A stretch of 64,000 nucleotides of DNA from Robertmurraya korlensis (GTDB lineage Bacteria; Bacillota; Bacilli; Bacillales; Cytobacillaceae), in contig NZ_JAMBNS010000006.1 of assembly GCF_023715225.1 (NCBI RefSeq), positions 186,001 to 250,000 of the forward strand, in the 5' to 3' direction. The notes under the pieces were generated by a model. It was not told where the DNA came from, made no database searches, and saw nothing but the letters and a program-made list of their open reading frames with translations. Of this stretch, positions 25,516 through 33,841 are shown in pieces; positions within the stretch are counted from its first letter, which is position 1; the number at the start of each line of letters is the position of its first letter. A program made the translations under genes and the position numbers.

Positions 25516-27351
25516 ATGAAAAGAAAATTTAGAAAATTAATTACACCATTTTTGTGTACAACTATATTATTTGCTTGTGGGAAAAGTGAGGATTCATCAA
25601 CAGTAACATCAACTAATTTAAATGCTGAAGTTAACATTAACACTTTAAATACAATTGGTGATAGTGATATTCAAACAGTTGTAAGTGAGCTAGCTACATA
25701 CAGCGAAGATGATCTTTATACAGAGTGGAAAAATGAGGACCCAACGTATATTCAATTGAATGGGGAAACTGCCACCTATGAAGGATCAGGTGCTGTAGTT
25801 GTTTCTGAAAGTACGATTTACATCCGTACGGGTGGGGTATATGTTCTAACTGGAACTTTAGATGATGGTCAAATCGTTGTGGAAGCGGAAGATAAGAGTA
25901 CCGTTCGACTCGTCTTAAATGGGGTAGACATTCATAGCAGTACTTCCGCTCCTATTTATGTGAAGGATGCTGAAAAGACAGTGATTTCCTTGCCGGAGGG
26001 GACCGAGAATACAATTTCTGATGGAACACAATATGTATACGATGATAAAGAAAAAGAGGAGCCCAACTCAGCTATTTTTAGTAAAGATAATTTAACTATT
26101 AATGGAGATGGTAAGCTTACTATAGAGGCGAACTTTAATGATGGAATTATTGGAAAAGATGAGCTAAGAATTACAGGCGGTAATATTGTGGTAACAGCTG
26201 AAGATGATGCCATTGTTGGACGAGACTTAGTAGCTGTTCAAGAAGGGAATTTAATGCTTACAGCTGGTGGTGATGGAATCAAATCAACAAATGATGAAGA
26301 TGCTGAAAAAGGAAATATTGCCCTTGAAGGTGGAACATATAATATTGTGGCAGACAATAACGGGATCCAAGCGCAAGCTTCCCTGTATGTTTTAGACGGA
26401 GAATATACCATTGCAACAGGTGGGGGAAGTCCTGAAACAATTGGAATAAATGAGTTTGCTAGTGGAGGACACTCCGAGGACTCCACAACCACTACCGAAA
26501 CTACCAGTGCAAAAGGTCTGAAGGCCACAACGGAGCTTGTGATAGGTGGAGGAACATTTGTGATTGATTCATTTGATGATGCCATTCACAGTAGCAAGAG
26601 TGTTTTATTTGTAGATGGGGAACTTACAATCGCATCTGGAGACGATGGGATACACGCCGATTCTTCGGTAGTGACTAAGGGTGGAAGTATTACAATTACA
26701 AAGACATATGAAGGAATCGAAAGTAACATTGTTGCGATTGCAGGGGGGACGATCGACATTACTTCTGCTGATGATGGACTAAATGTGGGTGGCGGAGCTG
26801 ATTCCTCAGGAGACAATATGGTTGAAACCATTTCAGAGGATCATCTAATTCAGATTACTGGCGGATATGTATCTGTAAATTCACTGGGAGATGGGTTGGA
26901 TTCCAACGGATCATTTGTTATGACAGATGGGACAGTCGTTGTAAATGGACCAACAGATGATGGAAATGGTCAAATAGACTATGTTGATACGTTTGAAATC
27001 TCGGGAGGAGTATTAGTAGCAGCTGGAAGTACGAAAACACAAACTAGTTCTGATACGTCTAGACAATATGCCATTATGATGACATACTCAGAAGCGCAGG
27101 CGGCAGGTACCATTGTTCACATAGAGGATAGTGAAGGAAACACGATCGCCACATTTGCACCAGAAAAAGATTATCAGTCACTATACATCAGTTCACCGGA
27201 CTTAGAGAAGAATTCTAGCTATAAGTTATATTCAGGGGGGGCTTCAACTGGAACTGAAACAAATGGTTTATATACAGATAGCGATTATAGCGGTGGAACC
27301 ATCATAGTAGATTTTACAATCTCAGATGTGATGACAAGTCTGAATGGGTAA
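25516..27351 (+). CDS. Cthe_2159-like carbohydrate-binding beta-helix lipoprotein
   Basis: A 611-residue exported lipoprotein (signal ending LFAC, Cys21). After a linker it is built of many short beta-strand repeats with GG and DG turns (GGDGIKS, SGDDGIHAD, SADDGLNVGGG, SLGDGLDSNGS), the pattern of a right-handed parallel beta-helix. This fits the Cthe_2159-type carbohydrate-binding domain, first described as a polygalacturonate-binding, adhesin-like protein. Numerous aspartates in turns suggest calcium binding. A GAGGAG site precedes the ATG and a terminator follows, so it stands alone. It probably sits on the cell surface and binds polysaccharide; no catalytic role can be shown. Confidence 0.8.
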   Translation: MKRKFRKLITPFLCTTILFACGKSEDSSTVTSTNLNAEVNINTLNTIGDSDIQTVVSELATYSEDDLYTEWKNEDPTYIQLNGETATYEGSGAVVVSESTIYIRTGGVYVLTGTLDDGQIVVEAEDKSTVRLVLNGVDIHSSTSAPIYVKDAEKTVISLPEGTENTISDGTQYVYDDKEKEEPNSAIFSKDNLTINGDGKLTIEANFNDGIIGKDELRITGGNIVVTAEDDAIVGRDLVAVQEGNLMLTAGGDGIKSTNDEDAEKGNIALEGGTYNIVADNNGIQAQASLYVLDGEYTIATGGGSPETIGINEFASGGHSEDSTTTTETTSAKGLKATTELVIGGGTFVIDSFDDAIHSSKSVLFVDGELTIASGDDGIHADSSVVTKGGSITITKTYEGIESNIVAIAGGTIDITSADDGLNVGGGADSSGDNMVETISEDHLIQITGGYVSVNSLGDGLDSNGSFVMTDGTVVVNGPTDDGNGQIDYVDTFEISGGVLVAAGSTKTQTSSDTSRQYAIMMTYSEAQAAGTIVHIEDSEGNTIATFAPEKDYQSLYISSPDLEKNSSYKLYSGGASTGTETNGLYTDSDYSGGTIIVDFTISDVMTSLNG

Positions 27352-27352
27352 G

Positions 27353-27381
27353 AAAGAGGGTGAAGTCACCCTCTTTTTTTC
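27353..27381 (+). terminator. Terminator after the beta-helix lipoprotein gene
   Basis: AAGAGGGTG (27354-27362) pairs with CACCCTCTT (27367-27375), followed by T-rich sequence. Confidence 0.88.
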
Positions 27382-27467
27382 TTATATTCCCTATGAGAAA
27401 ATGAAACTATTCATACTCTCGTTCGTCTATATAATGTATGATTTACACTTTGAAAGGAAAAGCAGCT

Positions 27468-28001
27468 ATGAAAAGATTTTGGATGTTCATTTGCATGATT
27501 CTGATTGCAACTATAATATACTACCAATATATAAAAAAAGAAAATGTCCCATTGCCAACCACTATTCATCCAGTAGTAGAGGAGCGGACAAATCAACTTA
27601 TTGAAAATATGGCGGATCAGGGAATTACGGTTGTTATTACGGATGGATTCCGTAGTGTGGAGGAACAGAATATTCTATATGAACAAGGTCGTACGACAGC
27701 AGGAAGTATTGTTACGTATGCAAAAGGTGGAGAGTCCCTTCATAACTTTGGACTTGCAGTGGACTTTGCACTAAAGACAGAAAAAGGACGGGTCATTTGG
27801 GATATGGAGTTTGATGGAAATGGCAACGGATCGGCAGATTGGCTGGAAGTAGTTGAGCGGGCTAAGGAACTTGGGTTTGAATGGGGAGGAGATTGGATTG
27901 GATTTGAAGATTATCCCCATCTACAACTAGATTTTGGACTAAGCCTTAATGAATTGCAAAGAGGTGAAAGGCCAACAGAAGAGGCACTGACAGCCTATTA
28001 A
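27468..28001 (+). CDS. cwlK: CwlK-like M15 peptidoglycan peptidase
   Basis: A 177-residue membrane-anchored peptidase. One N-terminal hydrophobic helix (residues 4-20) is followed by an M15 (VanY-type) zinc-peptidase domain. Zinc and catalytic residues are recognisable in ESLHNFGLAVDF (His and Asp) and in YPHLQLDF (His). DGFRSVEEQN and WDMEFDGNGNGSADW closely resemble B. subtilis CwlK, an L-alanyl-D-glutamate endopeptidase. The ATG at 27468 follows GAAAGGAA; an in-frame ATG at 27438 lies ahead of that site. It acts outside the membrane on cell-wall peptides. Confidence 0.85.
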   Translation: MKRFWMFICMILIATIIYYQYIKKENVPLPTTIHPVVEERTNQLIENMADQGITVVITDGFRSVEEQNILYEQGRTTAGSIVTYAKGGESLHNFGLAVDFALKTEKGRVIWDMEFDGNGNGSADWLEVVERAKELGFEWGGDWIGFEDYPHLQLDFGLSLNELQRGERPTEEALTAY

Positions 28002-28037
28002 TCAATCAATTAGCTTTATTCAAAATAATAAGAATTA

Positions 28038-28063
28038 GCCGATTACCTCCTTTGGTGATCGGC
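28038..28063. terminator. Hairpin between convergent genes
   Basis: GCCGATTACC (28038-28047) pairs with GGTGATCGGC (28054-28063) with one G-U. It lies between the CwlK-like gene and the convergent YdjM-type gene and could end both. Confidence 0.6.
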
Positions 28064-28102
28064 GTTTGTAATTTTTCGTTCATACTACTAACCAGAGCAA
28101 AT

Positions 28103-28729
28103 TTATATTTCCTTGGATGATAGTGGCAAAAACATCTTCACTCCTCGTTTATTGAACGGAAGTATTTTTAAGTCTCCAATCAAATGACTAATATAACCGC
28201 CTAGACAAGCATAGAACACTCCCTCAATTCCGATTGAGGACTCAAAAAGGGATGTAATAAAGCCAAAGAAAGCAACTCCTACTAATGAATGGGTATAACT
28301 TCGATGTGAAGATACAGATGCAACTATAATATATATGCCCAATAAAATGACCCAAAGTTCCTCCATAGAAAATCCACCTATAAAAACAGCTATTCCGGTA
28401 ATGGTTAACATATGTTTTTGTTTAATAAGCGATGCGATCAATATGATTATTAAACCGATGCCTACTCCTAACCATCTCTCAATCTCTGACTTCTCAAAGA
28501 AACTATAAATAACCATCATGATTCCAATGATAAGAGCAGACAGCCGAATCACTTTATGTGATAAAGTGATTTTACCCCGAAGCTTTCCATCAATATCTAG
28601 GTCTGGGATTAAACCAGAGACGCCTCCCAAACCGACTAACAAAAGTGTGGCAGTCGGTGATGTTTGTAATGAATTTGCAACGACAAATCCTGTTGCTGCA
28701 CCTACTGCTGCATGTGATGTACCATTCAA
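28103..28729 (-). CDS. YdjM-type membrane-bound metal-dependent hydrolase family protein
   Basis: A 208-residue membrane protein of the YdjM/YvsG family (PF04307-like). Conserved polar sites lie at GTSHAAVGA at the N-terminus, LIPDLDIDGKLRGKI near residue 40, SHRSYTHSL near 142 and GYISHLIGDL near 178; the histidines and aspartates could bind metal. Four to six hydrophobic helices surround them. The biochemical role of this family is not settled, so the hydrolase label is a family name only. Transcribed alone on the minus strand. Confidence 0.75.
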   Translation of the reverse strand: MNGTSHAAVGAATGFVVANSLQTSPTATLLLVGLGGVSGLIPDLDIDGKLRGKITLSHKVIRLSALIIGIMMVIYSFFEKSEIERWLGVGIGLIIILIASLIKQKHMLTITGIAVFIGGFSMEELWVILLGIYIIVASVSSHRSYTHSLVGVAFFGFITSLFESSIGIEGVFYACLGGYISHLIGDLKILPFNKRGVKMFLPLSSKEI

Positions 28730-28918
28730 TTCTATTCCACCTCTATAAATCTATTATGTAGTAAATCAAAACACTTTGTCTATTCTACTACAAAACATCT
28801 GTTCTGTTTAGGAGAAAAATTATTATTAGTATCAAATCACTAAGCCTTTCTTTTTCGAAGTGAGTCTTTTAGTATAGAATTTATACATGTTAGACCAGAA
28901 AGAAGAGGGAATGAGAAT

Positions 28919-29797
28919 ATGATAACTGTTGAAAATGAATGGTTGAAGGTAGAAATAGAAAGTCATGGAGCAGAAGTACGAAAAGTAAAGCACAAGAAAA
29001 ATGGTTTAGATTATATGTGGACAGGAGACAACAAATACTGGGGAAGAGTGTCACCTGTTTTGTTTCCAATAGTAGGCCGTTTAAAAGATGATCAATACCA
29101 AATCCATGATCAAACGTATAAGATGTCACAACATGGTTTTTTACGTGATGTTGAATTTCATATACTCGAGCAGACAGCAACAAATGCTGCTTTTATGTTT
29201 GAATCTGCTGGCCGTTTTAGTGAGGTGTATCCTTATGAGTTTAAAGCAATTATCCGATATATGCTTAAAGGAGACTCACTGATTGTACATTGGGAAATTG
29301 TGAATGAAAACGAGAAGGAAATGCATTTTGCAATCGGGGCTCATCCTGCATTTAAGATTCCACTTTTAGAAAATGAAACCATTGAGGATTATCAACTACA
29401 CTTTACACCTGCTGTAGGTAAGAATGTAATAGAATATGAGCTTCAGAACTCTCTTCTTAAAGAGAAAGGCAGTGTTAATGAGATCGGAACGCTTCCACTA
29501 ACGAATTCACTTTTTGCGTGTGACGCTCTCGTATACAGCAATATCGACAAGATTACCTTGGTATCAAAAAAGTCTAGTCATGGTGTAGAAGTTTTGTTCG
29601 AAGATTTTCCGTTTGTTGGAATCTGGTCAAAATATATCCCAGAAGATGATAGTATTGCCCCATTTGTATGCATCGAGCCATGGTACGGAGTGGCTGATAC
29701 ATATGATACAACAGGGAACTTTAGTGAAAAGTTTGGTAATAATAAGCTTGAACCAGGAAATACTTTCCACGCGGAGTATTTGATTAGATTTAAGTAA
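28919..29797 (+). CDS. LacX-like aldose 1-epimerase family protein
   Basis: A 292-residue protein of the galactose-mutarotase fold. VEIESHGAEVRKV, SPVLFPIVGRLKDD and SQHGFLRD are typical of the LacX subgroup. The catalytic pattern of epimerases is suggested by H in GAHPAFKIPL and by the glutamate in VCIEPWYGVAD. It probably interconverts anomers of a sugar or sugar phosphate, but LacX substrates are not well defined. It stands alone with its own terminator, and the nearby LacZ locus may supply galactose. GAAGAGGG precedes the ATG. Confidence 0.8.
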   Translation: MITVENEWLKVEIESHGAEVRKVKHKKNGLDYMWTGDNKYWGRVSPVLFPIVGRLKDDQYQIHDQTYKMSQHGFLRDVEFHILEQTATNAAFMFESAGRFSEVYPYEFKAIIRYMLKGDSLIVHWEIVNENEKEMHFAIGAHPAFKIPLLENETIEDYQLHFTPAVGKNVIEYELQNSLLKEKGSVNEIGTLPLTNSLFACDALVYSNIDKITLVSKKSSHGVEVLFEDFPFVGIWSKYIPEDDSIAPFVCIEPWYGVADTYDTTGNFSEKFGNNKLEPGNTFHAEYLIRFK

Positions 29798-29844
29798 TAA
29801 ACAAAATAGAAGTATAAAACATTAAGTCTTACATTTATATTAGT

Positions 29845-29879
29845 GAAGTCAGGGAGAAGAATTCCTTGGCTTCTTTTTT
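29845..29879 (+). terminator. Terminator after the lacX-like gene
   Basis: GAAGTCAGGGA (29845-29855) pairs with TCCTTGGCTTC (29863-29873) with two G-U pairs, followed by TTTTTT. Confidence 0.8.
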
Positions 29880-29962
29880 GTGTGAATGTATCCCCTCCTT
29901 TTTAAAACAATTCTAATTGAGATGGAAGAAATGGTCATAATAAGGAGCCAACTTTAAAAATC

Positions 29963-30276
29963 ATATGTTCTAACGGAAACTTAGTTCATTGAATCTACTA
30001 ATTCTTGGAAATAATATGTGCTAAAAAGAAACTTAGTTCACCAATTCCACTAATTCCACTAATTCTTGGAAAGGTCATGTACTAAACGGATACTTAGTTC
30101 ATTGAATCTACTAATTATTGGGAATCAAATGTGATAAAGGGAAACTAAGTTCATCAATTCCACTAATTCTTGGAAACGTCATGTCCTAAATGGAGACTTA
30201 ATTCATTGAATCCACTAATTCTTGGAAACCACATGTCCTAAAAGGAAACTAGTGCATCGTTTCTACTAATTATTGG
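29963..30276. repeat. 52-bp tandem repeat array, six copies
   Basis: Six units align on an ATGT...CTAA start, a GAAACTTAGTTCA centre and a CTAATTCTTGG end. The ATGT words begin at 29965, 30016, 30077, 30129, 30181 and 30233, giving spacings of 51, 61, 52, 52 and 52. The long one is explained by a 9-bp internal duplication (TTCCACTAA twice, about 30042-30060). The unit is not a multiple of three and carries stops, so it is not coding. The array fills most of the 573-nt gap before the two-component genes. It has no CRISPR-like unique spacers. Confidence 0.85.
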
Positions 30277-30370
30277 ACCTCAGCATAATACAAATTTTTA
30301 TCCAACCCCAAAGAGTTAAATAATGTAGAATGATTACTATAGAGTGACTTCACGTTTTGGGGGGATTAAG

Positions 30371-31891
30371 TTGACAGCAGCTGAACTGGGGAGAGTACTG
30401 ATCGTAGATGATGAGATATTAATCAGACAGGGTATTAAGCATTATCTTAACTGGGAAAACGAGGGTTTTACCATTGTTGGTGAAGCTTCAAATGGTCAGG
30501 AAGCACTTGAATTAATTGAAGCAACGAATCCGCATATTATTGTTACCGATATCGTCATGCCCGTTATGGATGGAGAACAGCTAACGAGAATCGTCAAGGA
30601 GAGATATCCTCAAATTGAGGTAATTGTGTTGAGTAGCTTTGGCGATTTTGATTATGTTCGCTCTACCTTCCAAAGTGGAGTGGTTGATTACATATTAAAG
30701 CCAACCCTTGATTCAGAAGCACTTTTAAAGGTATTAAAGAATGCCGTGAGTAGAATTCCTTCACTTAATTTAGTGAATCAACAGATAGAAAACCATCTAT
30801 CTATCGAGCAGATATTAAACAAATTAATTTCTGGTTATATAGTGAAAGGCCTAGAATTTGGAAAAATAACCACAGAATTTTTACATAAACGTTTTTGTCT
30901 ACTTGGAACAAATCTTAAGATGGGAAGATCAGAACTATTTAAAGGAATTTTTGATAAATTAAAAATTGTTCTACAGGAGCTAAATTACTCTTATCACTTT
31001 AAAGATCATGTACTCCTAGTAAATGGAGATAATTTTACGAAACTGATTGAATACGTTCCGCAACTGGCGGAGTCAGAACCTGGGATTGGCTTTGTTTTGA
31101 CTGAGGAATTTGAGGATATTTCACAGTTAGGCAAAATCTATAGAGATGAACTATTAATCCTATTAAGCTATCGTTTTTATTTTTCTAATTACCCGTTACT
31201 AAGGAAGGATGATCTTCCAAATCCTGTACCGAAATGTAAGAATTTTAATTTGGATGGTTTTACTAGTGATTTTAAACGCAAGCATTTTAATTCAGCATTT
31301 GATTATTTACAAGAACACGTGAAAAAATTGTCTACTTGCTATAACACTGATATTCATGAGTATAAGGATTTTTTCGGGAATATCATATTTAACATCACCA
31401 TTCTTCTCAGTAATATGGAGTACAATGTGAAGGAATTAGAACAATCTAGGTATTTGTATTTGAAATCGATAGAAGAATCCTGTTCTGCACAGGAAGCAAT
31501 CGAGATTTTAGAAGAGTTTATAAATGAGGCAAAACAAGTGATCTTCGCAAATCAGCAACAACCGGAAAACGTACATATAAAAAAAATATTGGATTATATT
31601 CATGAACACTTTGCAGAACCGTTAACACTCTCAGAGGTTGCTCAATATTTTCATTTTAACCCTTCTTATCTATCAAGCTATTTCTCCACTCATACGCATG
31701 AGGGCTTTAATGAATACCTAAATAAGGTACGAATCGAAGAAGCGTCAAAACTACTTATGCAAGGGACGGAGACTATTTCGGAGATTAGTGTTATAGTGGG
31801 CTATTCTGATCACAGCTATTTTTGCAAGGTATTTAAAAAAATAAAAGGACTGTCACCAAGTCAATTCAGAAGAAAACAATACTTGAGATAA
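30371..31891 (+). CDS. YesN-like response regulator (REC plus AraC-type HTH)
   Basis: A 506-residue response regulator. The receiver domain has D13, D14, the phosphorylation site D60 (IIVTDIVMP) and K110 (YILKP). A middle region of about 280 residues is unassigned, and two AraC helix-turn-helix motifs end the protein (LTLSEVAQYFHFNPSYLSSYF and ISEISVIVGYSDHSYFCKVF). The TTG at 30371 follows a GGGGGG run by 6 nt; a GTG at 30344 lies ahead of it. Paired with the next gene, a YesM-type kinase, and followed by sugar transport genes, it should activate the beta-galactoside locus. Confidence 0.88.
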   Translation: MTAAELGRVLIVDDEILIRQGIKHYLNWENEGFTIVGEASNGQEALELIEATNPHIIVTDIVMPVMDGEQLTRIVKERYPQIEVIVLSSFGDFDYVRSTFQSGVVDYILKPTLDSEALLKVLKNAVSRIPSLNLVNQQIENHLSIEQILNKLISGYIVKGLEFGKITTEFLHKRFCLLGTNLKMGRSELFKGIFDKLKIVLQELNYSYHFKDHVLLVNGDNFTKLIEYVPQLAESEPGIGFVLTEEFEDISQLGKIYRDELLILLSYRFYFSNYPLLRKDDLPNPVPKCKNFNLDGFTSDFKRKHFNSAFDYLQEHVKKLSTCYNTDIHEYKDFFGNIIFNITILLSNMEYNVKELEQSRYLYLKSIEESCSAQEAIEILEEFINEAKQVIFANQQQPENVHIKKILDYIHEHFAEPLTLSEVAQYFHFNPSYLSSYFSTHTHEGFNEYLNKVRIEEASKLLMQGTETISEISVIVGYSDHSYFCKVFKKIKGLSPSQFRRKQYLR

Positions 31892-31904
31892 GAGCTGGTG
31901 GATA

Positions 31905-33662
31905 ATGAGATTAATTCCCGAACGATTCAAACACAATAATTTGTTTATCACCATGTTTACGATAACGGTTTTGATAATTGTAACCGTTTCCGTAACGATT
32001 ACCTGGACCACTATTCGAATGTCGGAGCAGTTCTTTTTTGATAAGTTTAGCATTACAAATGCGAGAGTGATGAAACAGTTAAATGAAAGTCTCGATAAGT
32101 TTAATTACTCTATTGTTATCGCATCAAATAACCTACAGCAAAGTGTTACTCTAAAAGAAATTTTAACGAAGGAAGACGAATCCAATGTTGAGCGTTTAAG
32201 TTCTATTTATACGATGAGTCAACTAATGAAACGGCTTGAACCGAATTTGGATGCATATGAGGTAAGTATAATTGTTACAGGGATAAACGGGATCAGCTAT
32301 GCAACCGATCGTTCCTATTGGCCCATTCATGACGAAGAGTTGAAAAATAGTTATTTGACTAAAAAAACGTATGAAAATCCTAATAAACTTTTTTATCAAT
32401 ATGACTATCGGCCAAACCGGGAGGATGGACGGTATATTGTTGCTACAAAGGCATTATTAGAAAGAACGTCTGGAAATAACTATGGGTCTCTCTATTTTGC
32501 TATAAAAGAAACAGAGTTTAAAAAATTTTATTCTAACTTTACTAGTCCTGGCAATAATGTATTCTTTGTCAATTCGGATGGAATAATTGTTTCTAGTAAT
32601 CAATCAAAACTAATTGGGCAAAAATCAAACGAGCTCTTAGGTTACGCTACTAAAAGTGGTGAGGGTAAAAATGAAGACTATATAATCGGTGACTTTATGG
32701 GGAAGGAACAGATTATTTTGATGGAATATATTCCATCCTTCGATATGTACATGTTTAATACTATTGATAAACAAACGGCATTTGGTAGCTTAATTGACAC
32801 AAACAAAATTTTACTTATTGTAATGGGTATTGTTTGTATTGCCCTTATTATTGTGTTACTTGCCTCTAGAAGATTAACTAATTCCTTATCAAAGATGGTA
32901 AAGCAAATAGAGAATACCTCAAAACACGATTTTCACCAATATGTTTCCGTTTCTGGTACATACGAAACAAGACAAATCGGAAAAGCCTTTAATTCTATGC
33001 TTGATGAACTTCATGAGTATGTTGACCAGCTTGTCGTTTCACAAAAACAACGACGGAATGCAGAACTAGCTGCATTACAGCAACAAATAAATCCACATTT
33101 CTTATATAATACATTAACATCAATCAAGATGATGGCAAACCATGGTAGTAAAGAAGAAACGGAGTCAATGATTAATGCGTTGATTTCTTTATTACAAAAC
33201 ACCATAGGTAATGTGAATGAGACCGTAACAGTAAACCAAGAAATCGCCAATCTAAGAAACTATGTCCTAATTAATCAGAAGCGATATGGAAATCGAATAA
33301 AAGTAAACTTTTTTGTTTCAGGGGATTGTGAGGAATACAAAATTCCAAAGCTAATCCTACAGCCTTTTATGGAAAATTCTTTTTTTCATGCATTCAACCA
33401 TAAGCCAGAAGGTTTTATTCATGTTCTTATTTGGAAAGAAGGAAATTTATTGATTTGTGAGGTTGTAGATAACGGGGATGGTATGGAGGTCTCAGCAGAC
33501 AGTCATTTACCTCCTTCTAATCGCAAGCAAGAGTTTTTTTCAGGTATTGGTGTCAGAAATGTAGATGAACGTATTCAACTGACCTACGGAGAATCATATG
33601 GTGTTCAAATCTCAAGTGAGTTAGGGGAAGGGACAAAGGTACGAATAACACTACCATTATAA
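31905..33662 (+). CDS. YesM-like sensor histidine kinase
   Basis: A 585-residue membrane sensor kinase. A first helix near residue 15-40, an extracellular sensor of about 250 residues and a second helix near 300-320 are followed by a HAMP-like linker. The phosphoacceptor is H398 in QQQINPHFLYNTL, the family mark of LytS/YesM kinases, and the ATPase includes VVDNGDGM and GIGVRNVDERI. It pairs with the regulator just upstream (13-nt gap). The extracellular domain probably senses a sugar or a ligand-loaded binding protein. Confidence 0.9.
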   Translation: MRLIPERFKHNNLFITMFTITVLIIVTVSVTITWTTIRMSEQFFFDKFSITNARVMKQLNESLDKFNYSIVIASNNLQQSVTLKEILTKEDESNVERLSSIYTMSQLMKRLEPNLDAYEVSIIVTGINGISYATDRSYWPIHDEELKNSYLTKKTYENPNKLFYQYDYRPNREDGRYIVATKALLERTSGNNYGSLYFAIKETEFKKFYSNFTSPGNNVFFVNSDGIIVSSNQSKLIGQKSNELLGYATKSGEGKNEDYIIGDFMGKEQIILMEYIPSFDMYMFNTIDKQTAFGSLIDTNKILLIVMGIVCIALIIVLLASRRLTNSLSKMVKQIENTSKHDFHQYVSVSGTYETRQIGKAFNSMLDELHEYVDQLVVSQKQRRNAELAALQQQINPHFLYNTLTSIKMMANHGSKEETESMINALISLLQNTIGNVNETVTVNQEIANLRNYVLINQKRYGNRIKVNFFVSGDCEEYKIPKLILQPFMENSFFHAFNHKPEGFIHVLIWKEGNLLICEVVDNGDGMEVSADSHLPPSNRKQEFFSGIGVRNVDERIQLTYGESYGVQISSELGEGTKVRITLPL

Positions 33663-33704
33663 AAAAAATCATATAATCTAAAATAAATACAATATCCCAA
33701 AAAA

Positions 33705-33718
33705 TGAAAGCGTATTCA
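33705..33718. promoter_or_regulatory. Candidate CcpA cre site before the sugar transport genes
   Basis: TGAAAGCGTATTCA differs from the cre consensus TGWAANCGNTNWCA at one position. It lies in the 179-nt gap after the kinase gene, so carbon-catabolite repression of the lactose-type operon is plausible. Confidence 0.5.
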
Positions 33719-33791
33719 ATAACTGAATAATTTACTAATACTTAAAAATTTCTTCCTAACTGTTAACCATATTGGGGTGCTACCATAATAC

Positions 33792-33815
33792 TTGTAAGCG
33801 AGAGAGCGCTTACAA
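33792..33815. promoter_or_regulatory. Inverted repeat at the binding-protein promoter
   Basis: TTGTAAGCG (33792-33800) and CGCTTACAA (33807-33815) are perfect 9-bp arms with a 6-nt centre, 27 nt before the start codon of the binding-protein gene. The half-sites resemble the AAGCGCTT operators at 2.9-9.4 kb but the centre is longer, so a different LacI-family protein, CcpA, or the YesN-type regulator could bind. Confidence 0.5.
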
Positions 33816-33841
33816 CAGAAAATACAACGGGGGGCAAATCG

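Noticed and set aside
25956-26831. Minus-strand ORFs over the beta-helix lipoprotein gene
   Set aside because: They arise from the skewed, repeat-rich composition of the real gene on the plus strand; the translations are Ser/Pro/Ile-rich without known domains.
27344-27604. Plus-strand ORF overlapping the start of the CwlK-like gene
   Set aside because: It lies across a terminator and the leader and first codons of a better-supported gene in another frame, with no ribosome site.
29963-30276. CRISPR array
   Set aside because: The whole 52-bp unit repeats, including the parts that would be spacers. There are no unique spacers and no cas genes in the window.
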